Positions 1 through 8,527 of a DNA stretch of 17,254 bases are shown piece by piece. The notes beneath the pieces were generated by a model. That model saw nothing but the letters and a program-made list of their open reading frames with translations, did no database searches and had not been told where the DNA came from. Origin of the DNA: Pseudomonadota bacterium. Lineage in GTDB: Bacteria > Pseudomonadota > Gammaproteobacteria > Xanthomonadales > Xanthomonadaceae. The stretch's first letter is position 1, and the number at the start of each line of letters is the position of its first letter. A program made the position numbers and the translations under genes. The DNA is taken from the NCBI GenBank assembly GCA_023423675.1, contig JAFAFD010000203.1:1-17254 (forward strand). Reading direction: 5' to 3'.

Positions 1-156
1 TTCCTGGATCGCATCGCGACCCACATCCTGGCGTTCGAAGGCGATTCGCACGTGGAGTTCTTCCAGGGAAACTACCGCGAGTACGAAGAAGACAAGCGCC
101 GCCGCATGGGCGACGACGCCGCGCCGAAGCGCCTGCGCTTCAAGGCGCTGAAATAA
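1..156 (+). CDS. ettA: Energy-dependent translational throttle protein EttA, C-terminal end only
   Basis: The window opens inside this gene; 51 codons and a TAA stop are visible. EttA is an ABC-F ATPase that binds the ribosomal E site and tunes the first elongation step according to the ATP/ADP ratio. The visible tail starts [14 protein letters not shown], continues with [15 protein letters not shown] and ends in a basic stretch, [10 protein letters not shown]. This matches my memory of the end of the second ABC domain of EttA, just after its switch histidine region, where other ABC-F paralogues usually carry longer C-terminal extensions. The Walker and signature motifs lie outside the window, so the assignment rests on this tail alone. 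A strong hairpin terminator follows 7 nt after the stop. Confidence 0.87.
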   Translation, partial: FLDRIATHILAFEGDSHVEFFQGNYREYEEDKRRRMGDDAAPKRLRFKALK

Positions 157-163
157 GAAAGAA

Positions 164-192
164 AGAACGGCCGCGCTCTGCGCGGCCGTTCT
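164..192 (+). terminator. Probable intrinsic terminator of ettA
   Basis: A perfect 13-bp stem (AGAACGGCCGCGC at 164-176 pairing with 180-192) closes a TCT loop. It lies directly after the stop codon, behind an A-rich stretch (AAATAAGAAAG). The downstream T content is poor (TGCATTCTGG), so termination may be less complete than with a proper U tract. Confidence 0.75.
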
Positions 193-200
193 GCATTCTG

Positions 201-225
201 GTAGGTCACCACCGTTGGTGGTGAC
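201..225 (+). repeat. SMAG-type GTAG hairpin, unit 1 of 3
   Basis: The head GTAG (201-204) is followed by a perfect 9-bp stem, GTCACCACC at 205-213 and GGTGGTGAC at 217-225, with a GTT loop. This is the architecture described for the Stenotrophomonas maltophilia GTAG repeats. The unit is nearly identical to the one at 270-294, and the similarity extends upstream into the ettA terminator arm. Confidence 0.85.
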
Positions 226-232
226 GGAAGGC

Positions 233-257
233 GTACCGACCAACGGTCGGTACCCAC
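233..257 (-). repeat. SMAG-type hairpin, unit 2 of 3, inverted, GTGG head
   Basis: The stem GTACCGACC (233-241) pairs with GGTCGGTAC (245-253) around an AAC loop. Read on the minus strand, the unit begins GTGG (254-257 complemented), so it has the same head-plus-9-bp-stem plan as its neighbours but a different stem sequence and the opposite orientation. Confidence 0.7.
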
Positions 258-269
258 GTTCTGCTTTCG

Positions 270-294
270 GTAGGTCACCACCGTTGGTGGTGAC
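270..294 (+). repeat. SMAG-type GTAG hairpin, unit 3 of 3
   Basis: GTAG (270-273), stem GTCACCACC (274-282) with GGTGGTGAC (286-294), loop GTT. It is identical to unit 1 over 25 nt. It ends 22 nt before the permease start codon, so any transcript begun upstream carries this hairpin close to the ribosome-binding region. Confidence 0.85.
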
Positions 295-316
295 GCCCAC
301 TGTTGTGAGTACCCCC

Positions 317-1633
<1,317 letters not shown>

Positions 1634-1644
1634 GAGATCGAGAT

Positions 1645-1667
1645 TGCCGGCCAGCGGCCGGCACTAC
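1645..1667 (-). repeat. SMAG hairpin between convergent genes
   Basis: Read on the minus strand this is GTAG (1664-1667 complemented) followed by TGCCGGCC, loop GCT, GGCCGGCA: a perfect 8-bp stem. It lies between the permease stop and the stop of the converging cellulose operon and fills most of that 43-nt gap. It could serve as a shared transcript end for both. The same core recurs at 17157-17179 in the opposite orientation. Confidence 0.88.
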
Positions 1668-1676
1668 TCGCGGTGA

Positions 1677-2834
1677 TCAATGCCGCGGCTGCAGCTGGCC
1701 GTCGGCAGCGAAACGCCAGCGGCCTTCGGCCCAGCCCAGGCCGAACAGGCTGAGCATCTGCGTGTAGTAGACCGGCGTGGCGGCGCGCTGCTGTGCGGCG
1801 CTGGGCAGGCTGTCCTGCAGTTGCCGGGCCAGCGCGGTTTCGCCCTGCGCCAGCAGGTAGGGCAGCAATGCCGCACGGAAGCCGTCATTGCCCTCGCCCT
1901 GCCCTGCGCCGCTGCGGGTATCGATCTTCTTCCACATCGCCGCACCGCTGCGGAGGCGCTGCAGCGGGCCGGACAATGCCTGCAACTGGCGCTTGAACAA
2001 CGGGTCGCGCGGTGCGGTCATGCCCGCCCAGGTGTAGCAGCGGATGGCGTCGTAGCTGCCGACCGCACCGTTGACCGGATCGGCCACGAATGCCCCGTTT
2101 TTCCATGCAGCCCAGTCGGGCGCGAAGCCGTGCGGGCTGCTCTGCTGCAGCAGCGCCACGGTGTTGCCGGCCAAGGCTTTCCACGGGCCGTCGCGATCTA
2201 CAGCGGCAAAGCGGCGCAGCAGTGGCAGCGGCAGGTAGCTGGGATTGACCCGGGTGACCCCGCCGGCCACGAACCCGTGCGGGCCGGGCAGCAGCATCGG
2301 GCCCAGCCCATCAAGGTCGGCGATCTCGCGCTCGCGGACCTGCGCCAGCATGGCCATGGCGATGCGCTGATAATCCGGCATGCGCCACAGGCGCGCCGCT
2401 TCCAGCAGGGCATAGGTCAGCCACAGGTCCGAGTCGGATGCGGGATTGGGATCCAGCACCGACCAGCCTCCCTTGCCATCGCGGCCCCACAGCCAGGCTG
2501 GCAACCGCGCGGCCATGTCGCCACCGGCGAGGTTGTCCTGGGTCCAGCGCAGCACGCGCGCGAAGCGCTCGGCGTCGTTGGCCACCAGCGCGAAGAACAG
2601 CGCGTAGGACTGGCCTTCGGAGGTGCTGCGCTGGTCGGCCTGGGTGCGATCGATCATGCGGCCGTCCTCACTCAGGCTGCTGTCGCACAGCAGCTGCCAG
2701 GCCGGCCAGCCACGGCGGCCACCGTTGGCGGCGCAACCGGGTACGGCGATGGACAGCAGCGGCAGTGCGGCCAGTGCCGCCAGCAGGCGGCGGCGGGAGA
2801 CCGTGGCGACGAGCGGGGTGACAACAGGCGGCAT
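1677..2834 (-). CDS. Second GH8 endoglucanase of the cellulose operon, BcsZ paralogue (385 aa)
   Basis: A family 8 glycosyl hydrolase, predicted to cleave beta-1,4-glucan in the periplasm and so trim or release nascent cellulose. The proposed acid Glu73 lies in TSEGQSY and the proposed base Asp262 in SYDAIR, matching the BcsZ pattern. The GH8 signature region reads ASDSD (residues 133-137), where the family usually has ASDGD. The N-terminus has SRRRLL followed by a hydrophobic run ending AVPGC, so Cys34 could be a lipobox cysteine, although Pro at -2 is unusual. An ATG at 2840 abuts GGAG; the ATG at 2834 has GGAG at 6-nt spacing and is preferred. The open frame runs further up to 3056, inside bcsC, without homology. 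The gene is last in the operon, 106 nt after bcsC. Its length and motifs argue against a decayed copy. It resembles the other bcsZ (7362-8525) along its length but is clearly divergent. Confidence 0.88.
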   Translation of the reverse strand: MPPVVTPLVATVSRRRLLAALAALPLLSIAVPGCAANGGRRGWPAWQLLCDSSLSEDGRMIDRTQADQRSTSEGQSYALFFALVANDAERFARVLRWTQDNLAGGDMAARLPAWLWGRDGKGGWSVLDPNPASDSDLWLTYALLEAARLWRMPDYQRIAMAMLAQVREREIADLDGLGPMLLPGPHGFVAGGVTRVNPSYLPLPLLRRFAAVDRDGPWKALAGNTVALLQQSSPHGFAPDWAAWKNGAFVADPVNGAVGSYDAIRCYTWAGMTAPRDPLFKRQLQALSGPLQRLRSGAAMWKKIDTRSGAGQGEGNDGFRAALLPYLLAQGETALARQLQDSLPSAAQQRAATPVYYTQMLSLFGLGWAEGRWRFAADGQLQPRH

Positions 2835-2897
2835 CAGCATCTCCAGGTGCAGCAGCCGGGGCAGGAACCGGCCGGGCTGCAGGTATAGCGCAGGCAG

Positions 2898-2928
2898 CGG
2901 GCACGCGGCGTGCAGGCCTGCGTGCCCG
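2898..2928 (-). other. Hairpin in the bcsC-bcsZ2 spacer
   Basis: CGGGCACGC (2898-2906) pairs perfectly with GCGTGCCCG (2920-2928) around a 13-nt loop that contains further self-complementary pieces (GCAGGCCTGC at 2912-2921). There is no following T tract on the minus strand, so this is not a standard intrinsic terminator. It may stabilise the upstream transcript end or reduce bcsZ2 expression relative to bcsC. Confidence 0.45.
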
Positions 2929-2940
2929 ACCCGCCGACGC

Positions 2941-5900
2941 TCAAGGCCCGCCGCTGTACGGCGAGCGCAGCACCTGCGGGCGCATGCCCAGGCCCGAACC
3001 CAGGCGGTCGAGCAGGAAGCGCAGGTACAGGCTGGTGCCGAACTGGCGGTAGTCACGCGCGTTGTTCAGCTCCATCCGGCCGCCCAGGAACAACTGGCTG
3101 GACAGCTGCCACTCGGCGGCGGCGCTGAGGTTGTAGGACACGCCGGTCTTGGTCTGGCCACTGTAGACCGGCGCCACGTACTCACTGGTCAGCCCGAGCA
3201 GCGCAGCCATCGACGCGGCGTCATAGGCCGCCTGCTGCAGGGCAGCGTCGGTGGGGAAGTAGTCAGAGGCCTTTTCCTCGAAGTGCTGCACGCCGACGCT
3301 GCCATCGACCTGCCAGGCCAGCCGCGCGCGTTCATTGCGGCCGTTCCAGTGCACGGGGAAGCCGACATCGAGATAGCGCTGCGGGCTGAAGTAGCCACCC
3401 TGCCCGTAGGTGAAGCCACTCAGGTTGCGCTGGTACTGCAACGCGGTGACGTTCAGTCCAGCGGTGAGCGACTGGTTGCTGGTTTCCACAGCGTGCACGT
3501 ACACGCCCAGGCCAACTTCGCTGCGTTCGTTGTTGGCCACGTTTTCGCCCTGCAGGCGATGCCAGGACAGGTTGGCGTAGCCACCGATGAGCCCGTTGTC
3601 GAGCGTGCCGCCGATCTTGGCACCGGTGGCGGTGACGCCACCCCAGCGCTGGCCGGTGCGGTCGTCCTGTACGCCGGAAAAAGCGAGGACGCTGTCGGTG
3701 ACGGCGCGGCGCGAGGCTTCACCGGTCCAGGTGAAACCCTCGCCGATGCGGCCTTCGTAGGCGACGCCGCCGACCACCTGGTTTTCCGAGAAGCCCAGCG
3801 GCGAGGTGCCGACATCCGCGCGCAGGCCGCCGCGCTGATAGCCCACCGAAACACCGGCGCCCGTCGCGTCCTGCGCGGACAGGCGACGCGCGCCGGCGGC
3901 GTTGGCCACCATCGCATACAGCGTGTCCTGGAAGGTGATCGGGCTCTGGCCGCTGTTGGCACCGCTGGCCAGTGCCTTCAGCTGTGCCTGTTCGGCGCTG
4001 GTCAGTCCGCGCGACAGGCCGCCGTTGTTCAACAGCTGGGTCGCGATCTGGCTGATCGGCGTATTGCCGACATCGCGCGACAGCAGGTACGCCGGCAGTG
4101 GATCGGCAAACAGCAGTGCCAGTGCCGTCGTGCGTCGTTCGGCGGCGGTCAGCGCACCATCGGTCTGGTTGTACAGCTCCTGGTAGCGACCGGTGTCCAG
4201 TGCACGCTGTTCGATCAGGTTGCGCGTGGCGTTGCTTTCACCACGGGTCAGCAGGGTCTGGTAGAGCGAAGAGCCCACCAGGTCGTCCACCGGAGTACGG
4301 TCAGCGGCCAGTGCGCCGGCCAGCGCCGCCTGCGGGCCACCGCCAAAGCGGCTGGCGTCGACATACGCGGCATCCGGTTGCCCGGCATCGAGCACGACCG
4401 GGGTCACGGCCACGATCAGCTTGCCATCGCCCACCGCGAAGCGGGCCTCCATCGGCACCTGCAGATCATCCAGCTTGCCTTGCCCGGGTTCACCATCGCG
4501 GCTGCGGTAACTGGCACCGACGGCCAGGCTGCTGCTGTTCTCTGCCGTGAGGTCACGCAGTTCGGCCAGCACGCCCTGGTTGCCGGTGCTGCCGGTGGCG
4601 GCCTCGGTACGGCGGCTGCGGCTGGACTGGCCAGGTACCGGCAGCGCATCGAGCTGCGCCGTCGCCGTGCGCGCGGTGACCGGCTCGGGCAGCCCGGACG
4701 CATCGAACAACGGCCCCTGCACGCTGCTGCGCGGCAGGCCGCTGCTGGCAACGGGCGCGGCAGCGGCCAGCGCATCGACCGCCGCTGGCAGTGGCAGGTC
4801 GTCACTGCGCAGGGCACGGCTGGCAACCCCGCGGTTCATGCCTGCGAACGGGTTGAACGCACCGGCACCGCCGGCCAGCGCTGCGTTGCGCGAACGCGGC
4901 ATGCCGGCGTCGGCGTAACCGGACTGGCGCGCGGCAGCCGCCAGCGAGGCCTTGAAGTAACTTTCGGCGCGACGGTTCTTGCCGGCGGCGCGGTAGACGC
5001 GGCCGGCGCCGGCCAGCACGTCGGGTGAATCGGGCGCCTTGGCCAGCGCCTGCTGCAGATAGGCCTCGGCGGTGTCCATGTCACGCAGCGAGGCGGCACT
5101 GCCGGCGGCGGCGACCAGCGCATCGATATCGCCGGGACTGCGCTGCAGCTGCTGCTGGTACAGCGCCAGCGCTTGGCCATGATCGCCGGCGGCACTGTAC
5201 AGCCGCGCAAGTGCGGCAATGTTGCGTGGGTCGTCGGGGTGCTCCGCCAGCGCCGGGGCCAGCACGCTATAGGCCGCTTCCAGGTTGCCCTGCTCGCGCA
5301 GCGCATCGACCTGGCGCAGCACGTAACCGGAACGCAGATCCTGCAGGCGCGCCTGCTGGGCGGCATCCAGCTGGACCTGTCCCAGCTGGCGCAGCACGGC
5401 GGCGACTTCGCCATCACGACCCGCGCGCAGCAGCACCGAGGCGTACTGCAGGCGGGCCTCGGTACTGGGTTCGTCCCCCCGCAGCAGGCCGCGGGCGAGC
5501 GTCATTGCGCGTTCGCTGCTGCCGATGTCTGCATAGGCACCGGCCAGGGCCGCCACCAGTTCCGGGTTCTGTGCCTGGTTGCCGAGCGCAGCTTCGGTGC
5601 GCGCCAGCAGCAGCTGCGCTTCACCGGTGCGCTGGCGCTGGGCCAGGCTGCGCGCCTGCGCACCCTGCGCCTGCACCAGGGCCACGGTGCGCAGCGCCTC
5701 GATCTCGGCCGTGCGCGCGTTGGCCGGAATCTGCTCGAGCAGCGTGAGCATGCGCGGCCACTGCTGGCGTTCCTGCGCGAACAGCGCCTGCGCCTGCAGC
5801 GCCTCCACCGACCCGTCAGTGCCCGCCGCAGCCAGCTCGGCCATGACCCGGTCGGCTTCGCCGGCCTGCCCCATGCGCTGGTACAGGCGCGCCAGTTCCA

Positions 5901-7380
5901 GACGCAGCCAGGGATCGTCAGGCTGGGCCAGCAGCGCGTCCTCCAGTTCCACCTGCGCCATCTGCAGGCTGCCAGCGGCGATGGCTTCCTGCGCGCGGGC
6001 GCGGGCCAGGTTGGCGCGCAGCACGGCACGGCCGCCGGCCTTTTCCTGCTGCGCGGGGGTCATGCGCTCCATCATCACGGCCGCTTCTTCGGCCCGGCCC
6101 TGACGGCCAAGCAGGCCCACCAGGCCCTGCAGCGCACCTGCGTTGCCGGCCTCCAGTTCCAGGGCCTTGCGGTAACTGCGTTCGGCTGCAGCGGGCTCGG
6201 TCCCCTCCTGCAGCTGCGCCAACGCCACATGACCGGCCGGCTGCTTCGGCTGCAGGCTGATGGCCTGCTGCACACGCGCCAGCGCATCGGCACCGCGCTG
6301 CCCGCGCACCTGCTGCAGGGTCAGCCAGTAACGCGCACTGTCGGCGGCACTGCGCCACTTTCCATCGCGGGCCACGGCCTGCTTGAGCAGTTCGTTGGCC
6401 TCTTCAAAACGTTCCTGGCGCAGGCGAACCGAGCCCAGGCCGCCGAGTGCACCGGCATCGCGCGGACGCGCGCGCAGCACCTGGGCGAAGCGGCTTTCCG
6501 CCTGCGCAAGCTGGTTGTTGTCCAGCGCGCGGAAAGCTTCACCGAGCAGGCGCTGGTTGGGGTCGACCGCCGCAGCGGCAGTGCTGGCCTGCTCGCGCAG
6601 CTGGCCCGCCTTGGCGGCCACTTCGCGATCGTTCGGCTGTGCGGCCAGGAAGGTCTGGTACAGCGGCGCGTCGGCAGGCCCTGCATTGAGCCACAGCAGC
6701 GCCTGGCGCCACGCCGCCCGGGCGGGGCCACCGGTGTCCTGGCGCTGGCTGAGCGCGCTGAGCTGGCTGATGCCATCGCGGCGGCTGGGCTCGCGGTAGG
6801 TCAGTACCTGCGCCAGCGCCAGCCGTGCCGACGGCGTGTCGTTGCGACCAACCAGTTTCTGCAGGCCATCGCGCGCGCGCGCCCAGCCTTCCGGGGTGCC
6901 GGCCAGCACCTGGTAGTACTCCAGCGCGAGGTCGTCCGGCGGCGCGCTGCCGGCGAACGCCTTGTCGTAGCTGCGCACCGCATCCACATAGCGGCCGGCC
7001 GCCGCTGAACGGCGCGCGGCCTGCAGCGGGTTGTCACCGCCGCCGGAACCTCCGCCCAAAGCCAGCCGCAGACGCGCGGTCTGCGGCGCCTGAGGGTGGC
7101 GTGTCTGCAGCTGCTGCAGGCGCTTCTGTGCCTCGGCACGACGCCCCTGGTTGAGGTCGATCAGACCCAGGCCGAGCAGCGCATCGGGCTGGTTGACGTC
7201 GGTAGCCAGCAGCTTCCGCCAGGTATCGGCTGCCAGGTCTTCACGGCCTTGGTCGTGCCAGTAGTTGCCCTGGTTGACCAGCTGCTGCACCGAGGCGCTC
7301 TGTGCCCAGGCTGGCGTTGTCAACACGCACAGGTCGAGCAGGCCGACCAGGCACAGCGGCTTCAGATGTTTGCGGAACAT
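2941..7380 (-). CDS. bcsC: Cellulose synthase subunit BcsC: TPR scaffold and outer-membrane pore (1479 aa)
   Basis: BcsC exports the glucan across the outer membrane. A signal peptide (residues 1-26, ending TTPAWA) precedes a long alpha-helical solenoid of TPR-like repeats (about 28-815). A flexible Ala/Ser/Pro-rich linker follows (about 820-935), and then the C-terminal BcsC barrel domain, starting near SLAVGASYRSRDG (951-963) and including RADVGTSPLGF (1187-1197), GGYFSPQRYLDVGFPV (1328-1343) and a terminal strand with SLYLRFLL. The protein is about 320 residues longer than my recollection of E. coli BcsC (about 1157 aa). Part of the difference is a helix-rich, strand-poor stretch of about 140 residues (1028-1165) between the first barrel segment and the main barrel. 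The ATG overlaps the end of bcsZ by 19 nt and has a GGAG at 6-nt spacing, so translational coupling is likely. Confidence 0.95.
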   Translation of the reverse strand: MFRKHLKPLCLVGLLDLCVLTTPAWAQSASVQQLVNQGNYWHDQGREDLAADTWRKLLATDVNQPDALLGLGLIDLNQGRRAEAQKRLQQLQTRHPQAPQTARLRLALGGGSGGGDNPLQAARRSAAAGRYVDAVRSYDKAFAGSAPPDDLALEYYQVLAGTPEGWARARDGLQKLVGRNDTPSARLALAQVLTYREPSRRDGISQLSALSQRQDTGGPARAAWRQALLWLNAGPADAPLYQTFLAAQPNDREVAAKAGQLREQASTAAAAVDPNQRLLGEAFRALDNNQLAQAESRFAQVLRARPRDAGALGGLGSVRLRQERFEEANELLKQAVARDGKWRSAADSARYWLTLQQVRGQRGADALARVQQAISLQPKQPAGHVALAQLQEGTEPAAAERSYRKALELEAGNAGALQGLVGLLGRQGRAEEAAVMMERMTPAQQEKAGGRAVLRANLARARAQEAIAAGSLQMAQVELEDALLAQPDDPWLRLELARLYQRMGQAGEADRVMAELAAAGTDGSVEALQAQALFAQERQQWPRMLTLLEQIPANARTAEIEALRTVALVQAQGAQARSLAQRQRTGEAQLLLARTEAALGNQAQNPELVAALAGAYADIGSSERAMTLARGLLRGDEPSTEARLQYASVLLRAGRDGEVAAVLRQLGQVQLDAAQQARLQDLRSGYVLRQVDALREQGNLEAAYSVLAPALAEHPDDPRNIAALARLYSAAGDHGQALALYQQQLQRSPGDIDALVAAAGSAASLRDMDTAEAYLQQALAKAPDSPDVLAGAGRVYRAAGKNRRAESYFKASLAAAARQSGYADAGMPRSRNAALAGGAGAFNPFAGMNRGVASRALRSDDLPLPAAVDALAAAAPVASSGLPRSSVQGPLFDASGLPEPVTARTATAQLDALPVPGQSSRSRRTEAATGSTGNQGVLAELRDLTAENSSSLAVGASYRSRDGEPGQGKLDDLQVPMEARFAVGDGKLIVAVTPVVLDAGQPDAAYVDASRFGGGPQAALAGALAADRTPVDDLVGSSLYQTLLTRGESNATRNLIEQRALDTGRYQELYNQTDGALTAAERRTTALALLFADPLPAYLLSRDVGNTPISQIATQLLNNGGLSRGLTSAEQAQLKALASGANSGQSPITFQDTLYAMVANAAGARRLSAQDATGAGVSVGYQRGGLRADVGTSPLGFSENQVVGGVAYEGRIGEGFTWTGEASRRAVTDSVLAFSGVQDDRTGQRWGGVTATGAKIGGTLDNGLIGGYANLSWHRLQGENVANNERSEVGLGVYVHAVETSNQSLTAGLNVTALQYQRNLSGFTYGQGGYFSPQRYLDVGFPVHWNGRNERARLAWQVDGSVGVQHFEEKASDYFPTDAALQQAAYDAASMAALLGLTSEYVAPVYSGQTKTGVSYNLSAAAEWQLSSQLFLGGRMELNNARDYRQFGTSLYLRFLLDRLGSGLGMRPQVLRSPYSGGP

Positions 7381-8525
7381 GGGTTACTCCAGGCAGGCAG
7401 CAAGCGCCCGTCGGCGGAAAATCGGAAGCGTCGGTCCAGCCAGCCTTTGCCGAACAGGACCAGTGAACGCTCGTAATAATTCAGATCGGTGGCCGCGTGT
7501 ACGCGGGCCTGCTGCGCTTTCAGCAGCGCAGGCTGCGCGGATGCCGCCAGGTAAGGCAGCAGAGCGGCGGAAAAGCCGACCGGTGCGGTGCCGGTGCCGA
7601 CGCCGGTCCGGACCTGGATCTTCTCGGCCAGGCGCCCCTGCGCACGCAGCATGCCCACCGGGCCGGACAGGGCCTGCAGCAGGCGGTTGCGCAGCGGGTC
7701 GGCGCCGTCGACCATGCCCGCCCACAGGTAACAGCGGATGGCGTCGTAACTGCCAAGATCGCCCTTGTCTGCGTCGGTGACGAACGCACGTCCGTTCCAT
7801 GCGACCCAGTCGGGCGCAAACCCGACGGGAGCGCTGGCTTCCAACAGCGCGACGCTGCGTTCGGCCATGCGTGCCCAAGGACCCTTCACATCGACTGCCG
7901 CGAAACGGCGCAGCACGAACAGAGGGAGGTAGCAAGGGTTGAGTGTCCAGCGATCGGCATGGATGAAGCCGGCATTGCCAGGCAGCAGCATCGGGCCGAA
8001 GCCAGGCAGCTCGGCCACTTCGGCCTTCCGCATCAGCGCCAGCATCTGCCGCCCGGCATCGTGCAGGCCGGGGCGCTTCCACAGCCGGCCCGCTTCCAGC
8101 AGGGCGTAGGCGATCCACAATTCGCCATCGGACGCGGTATTGGGATCCAGCACGCGGAACTGGCCGGCCGCATCACGGCCCCACAACCACGCGGGGAGGT
8201 TCAGGTCGGGGCGGCCGCCGCAGAGCTGGCGACGGGTCCAGCCGAGCACCCGGTCAAACAGCACCGGATCGTTGTCAACCAGCGCGAAGAACAGCGCATA
8301 CGACTGAGACTCGGAAGTGCTGCGCAGATCTTTGTTGAGGAAATCCACAACCCGGCCATCGTCCTGCACATGCTTCTGCACGAAGCTGCGCCATTCCCGC
8401 CATGGGCCAGCGCAGCGCGGCAGGCTGACCGCCTGCACGGCCGCCGGCAGCAGTGCCATGCCCGCCGTCCCGGCCAACAGCTGCAGGAAACGGCGACGGG
8501 CTGCACCGTGAACAACAATGGCCAT
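7362..8525 (-). CDS. bcsZ: Cellulose-operon endoglucanase BcsZ, GH8 (387 aa)
   Basis: A periplasmic endo-beta-1,4-glucanase in the canonical position between bcsB and bcsC. The proposed acid is Glu72 in TSESQSY, where the usual motif is TSEGQSY; the proposed base is Asp261 in SYDAIR. The GH8 signature reads ASDGE (132-136), with Glu in place of the usual second Asp. The N-terminus ARRRFLQLLAG, followed by a mildly hydrophobic stretch to AAVQA (cleavage after residue 32), looks like a twin-arginine signal. The frame is open up to 8633, but those codons lie inside bcsB and show no homology. The ATG at 8525 has GGAGG at 9-nt spacing and lies 2 nt after the bcsB stop, so it is chosen. Confidence 0.93.
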   Translation of the reverse strand: MAIVVHGAARRRFLQLLAGTAGMALLPAAVQAVSLPRCAGPWREWRSFVQKHVQDDGRVVDFLNKDLRSTSESQSYALFFALVDNDPVLFDRVLGWTRRQLCGGRPDLNLPAWLWGRDAAGQFRVLDPNTASDGELWIAYALLEAGRLWKRPGLHDAGRQMLALMRKAEVAELPGFGPMLLPGNAGFIHADRWTLNPCYLPLFVLRRFAAVDVKGPWARMAERSVALLEASAPVGFAPDWVAWNGRAFVTDADKGDLGSYDAIRCYLWAGMVDGADPLRNRLLQALSGPVGMLRAQGRLAEKIQVRTGVGTGTAPVGFSAALLPYLAASAQPALLKAQQARVHAATDLNYYERSLVLFGKGWLDRRFRFSADGRLLPAWSNPCSANI

Positions 8526-8527
8526 GC

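Noticed and set aside
201..294. Repeated short units upstream of the permease as a CRISPR-like array.
   Set aside because: The units are palindromic hairpins in alternating orientation with GTAG/GTGG heads and no unique spacers of constant length; no cas genes are near.
1677..2834. The second GH8 gene as a pseudogene copy of bcsZ.
   Set aside because: It is full length, without frame breaks, and retains both proposed catalytic residues and an export signal.
2835..3056. Longer N-terminus for the second GH8 protein, starting at 3056 inside bcsC.
   Set aside because: The added residues are Cys/Arg/Ala-rich without homology and would overlap bcsC by 116 nt; a normal signal peptide with a good ribosome-binding site begins at 2834.
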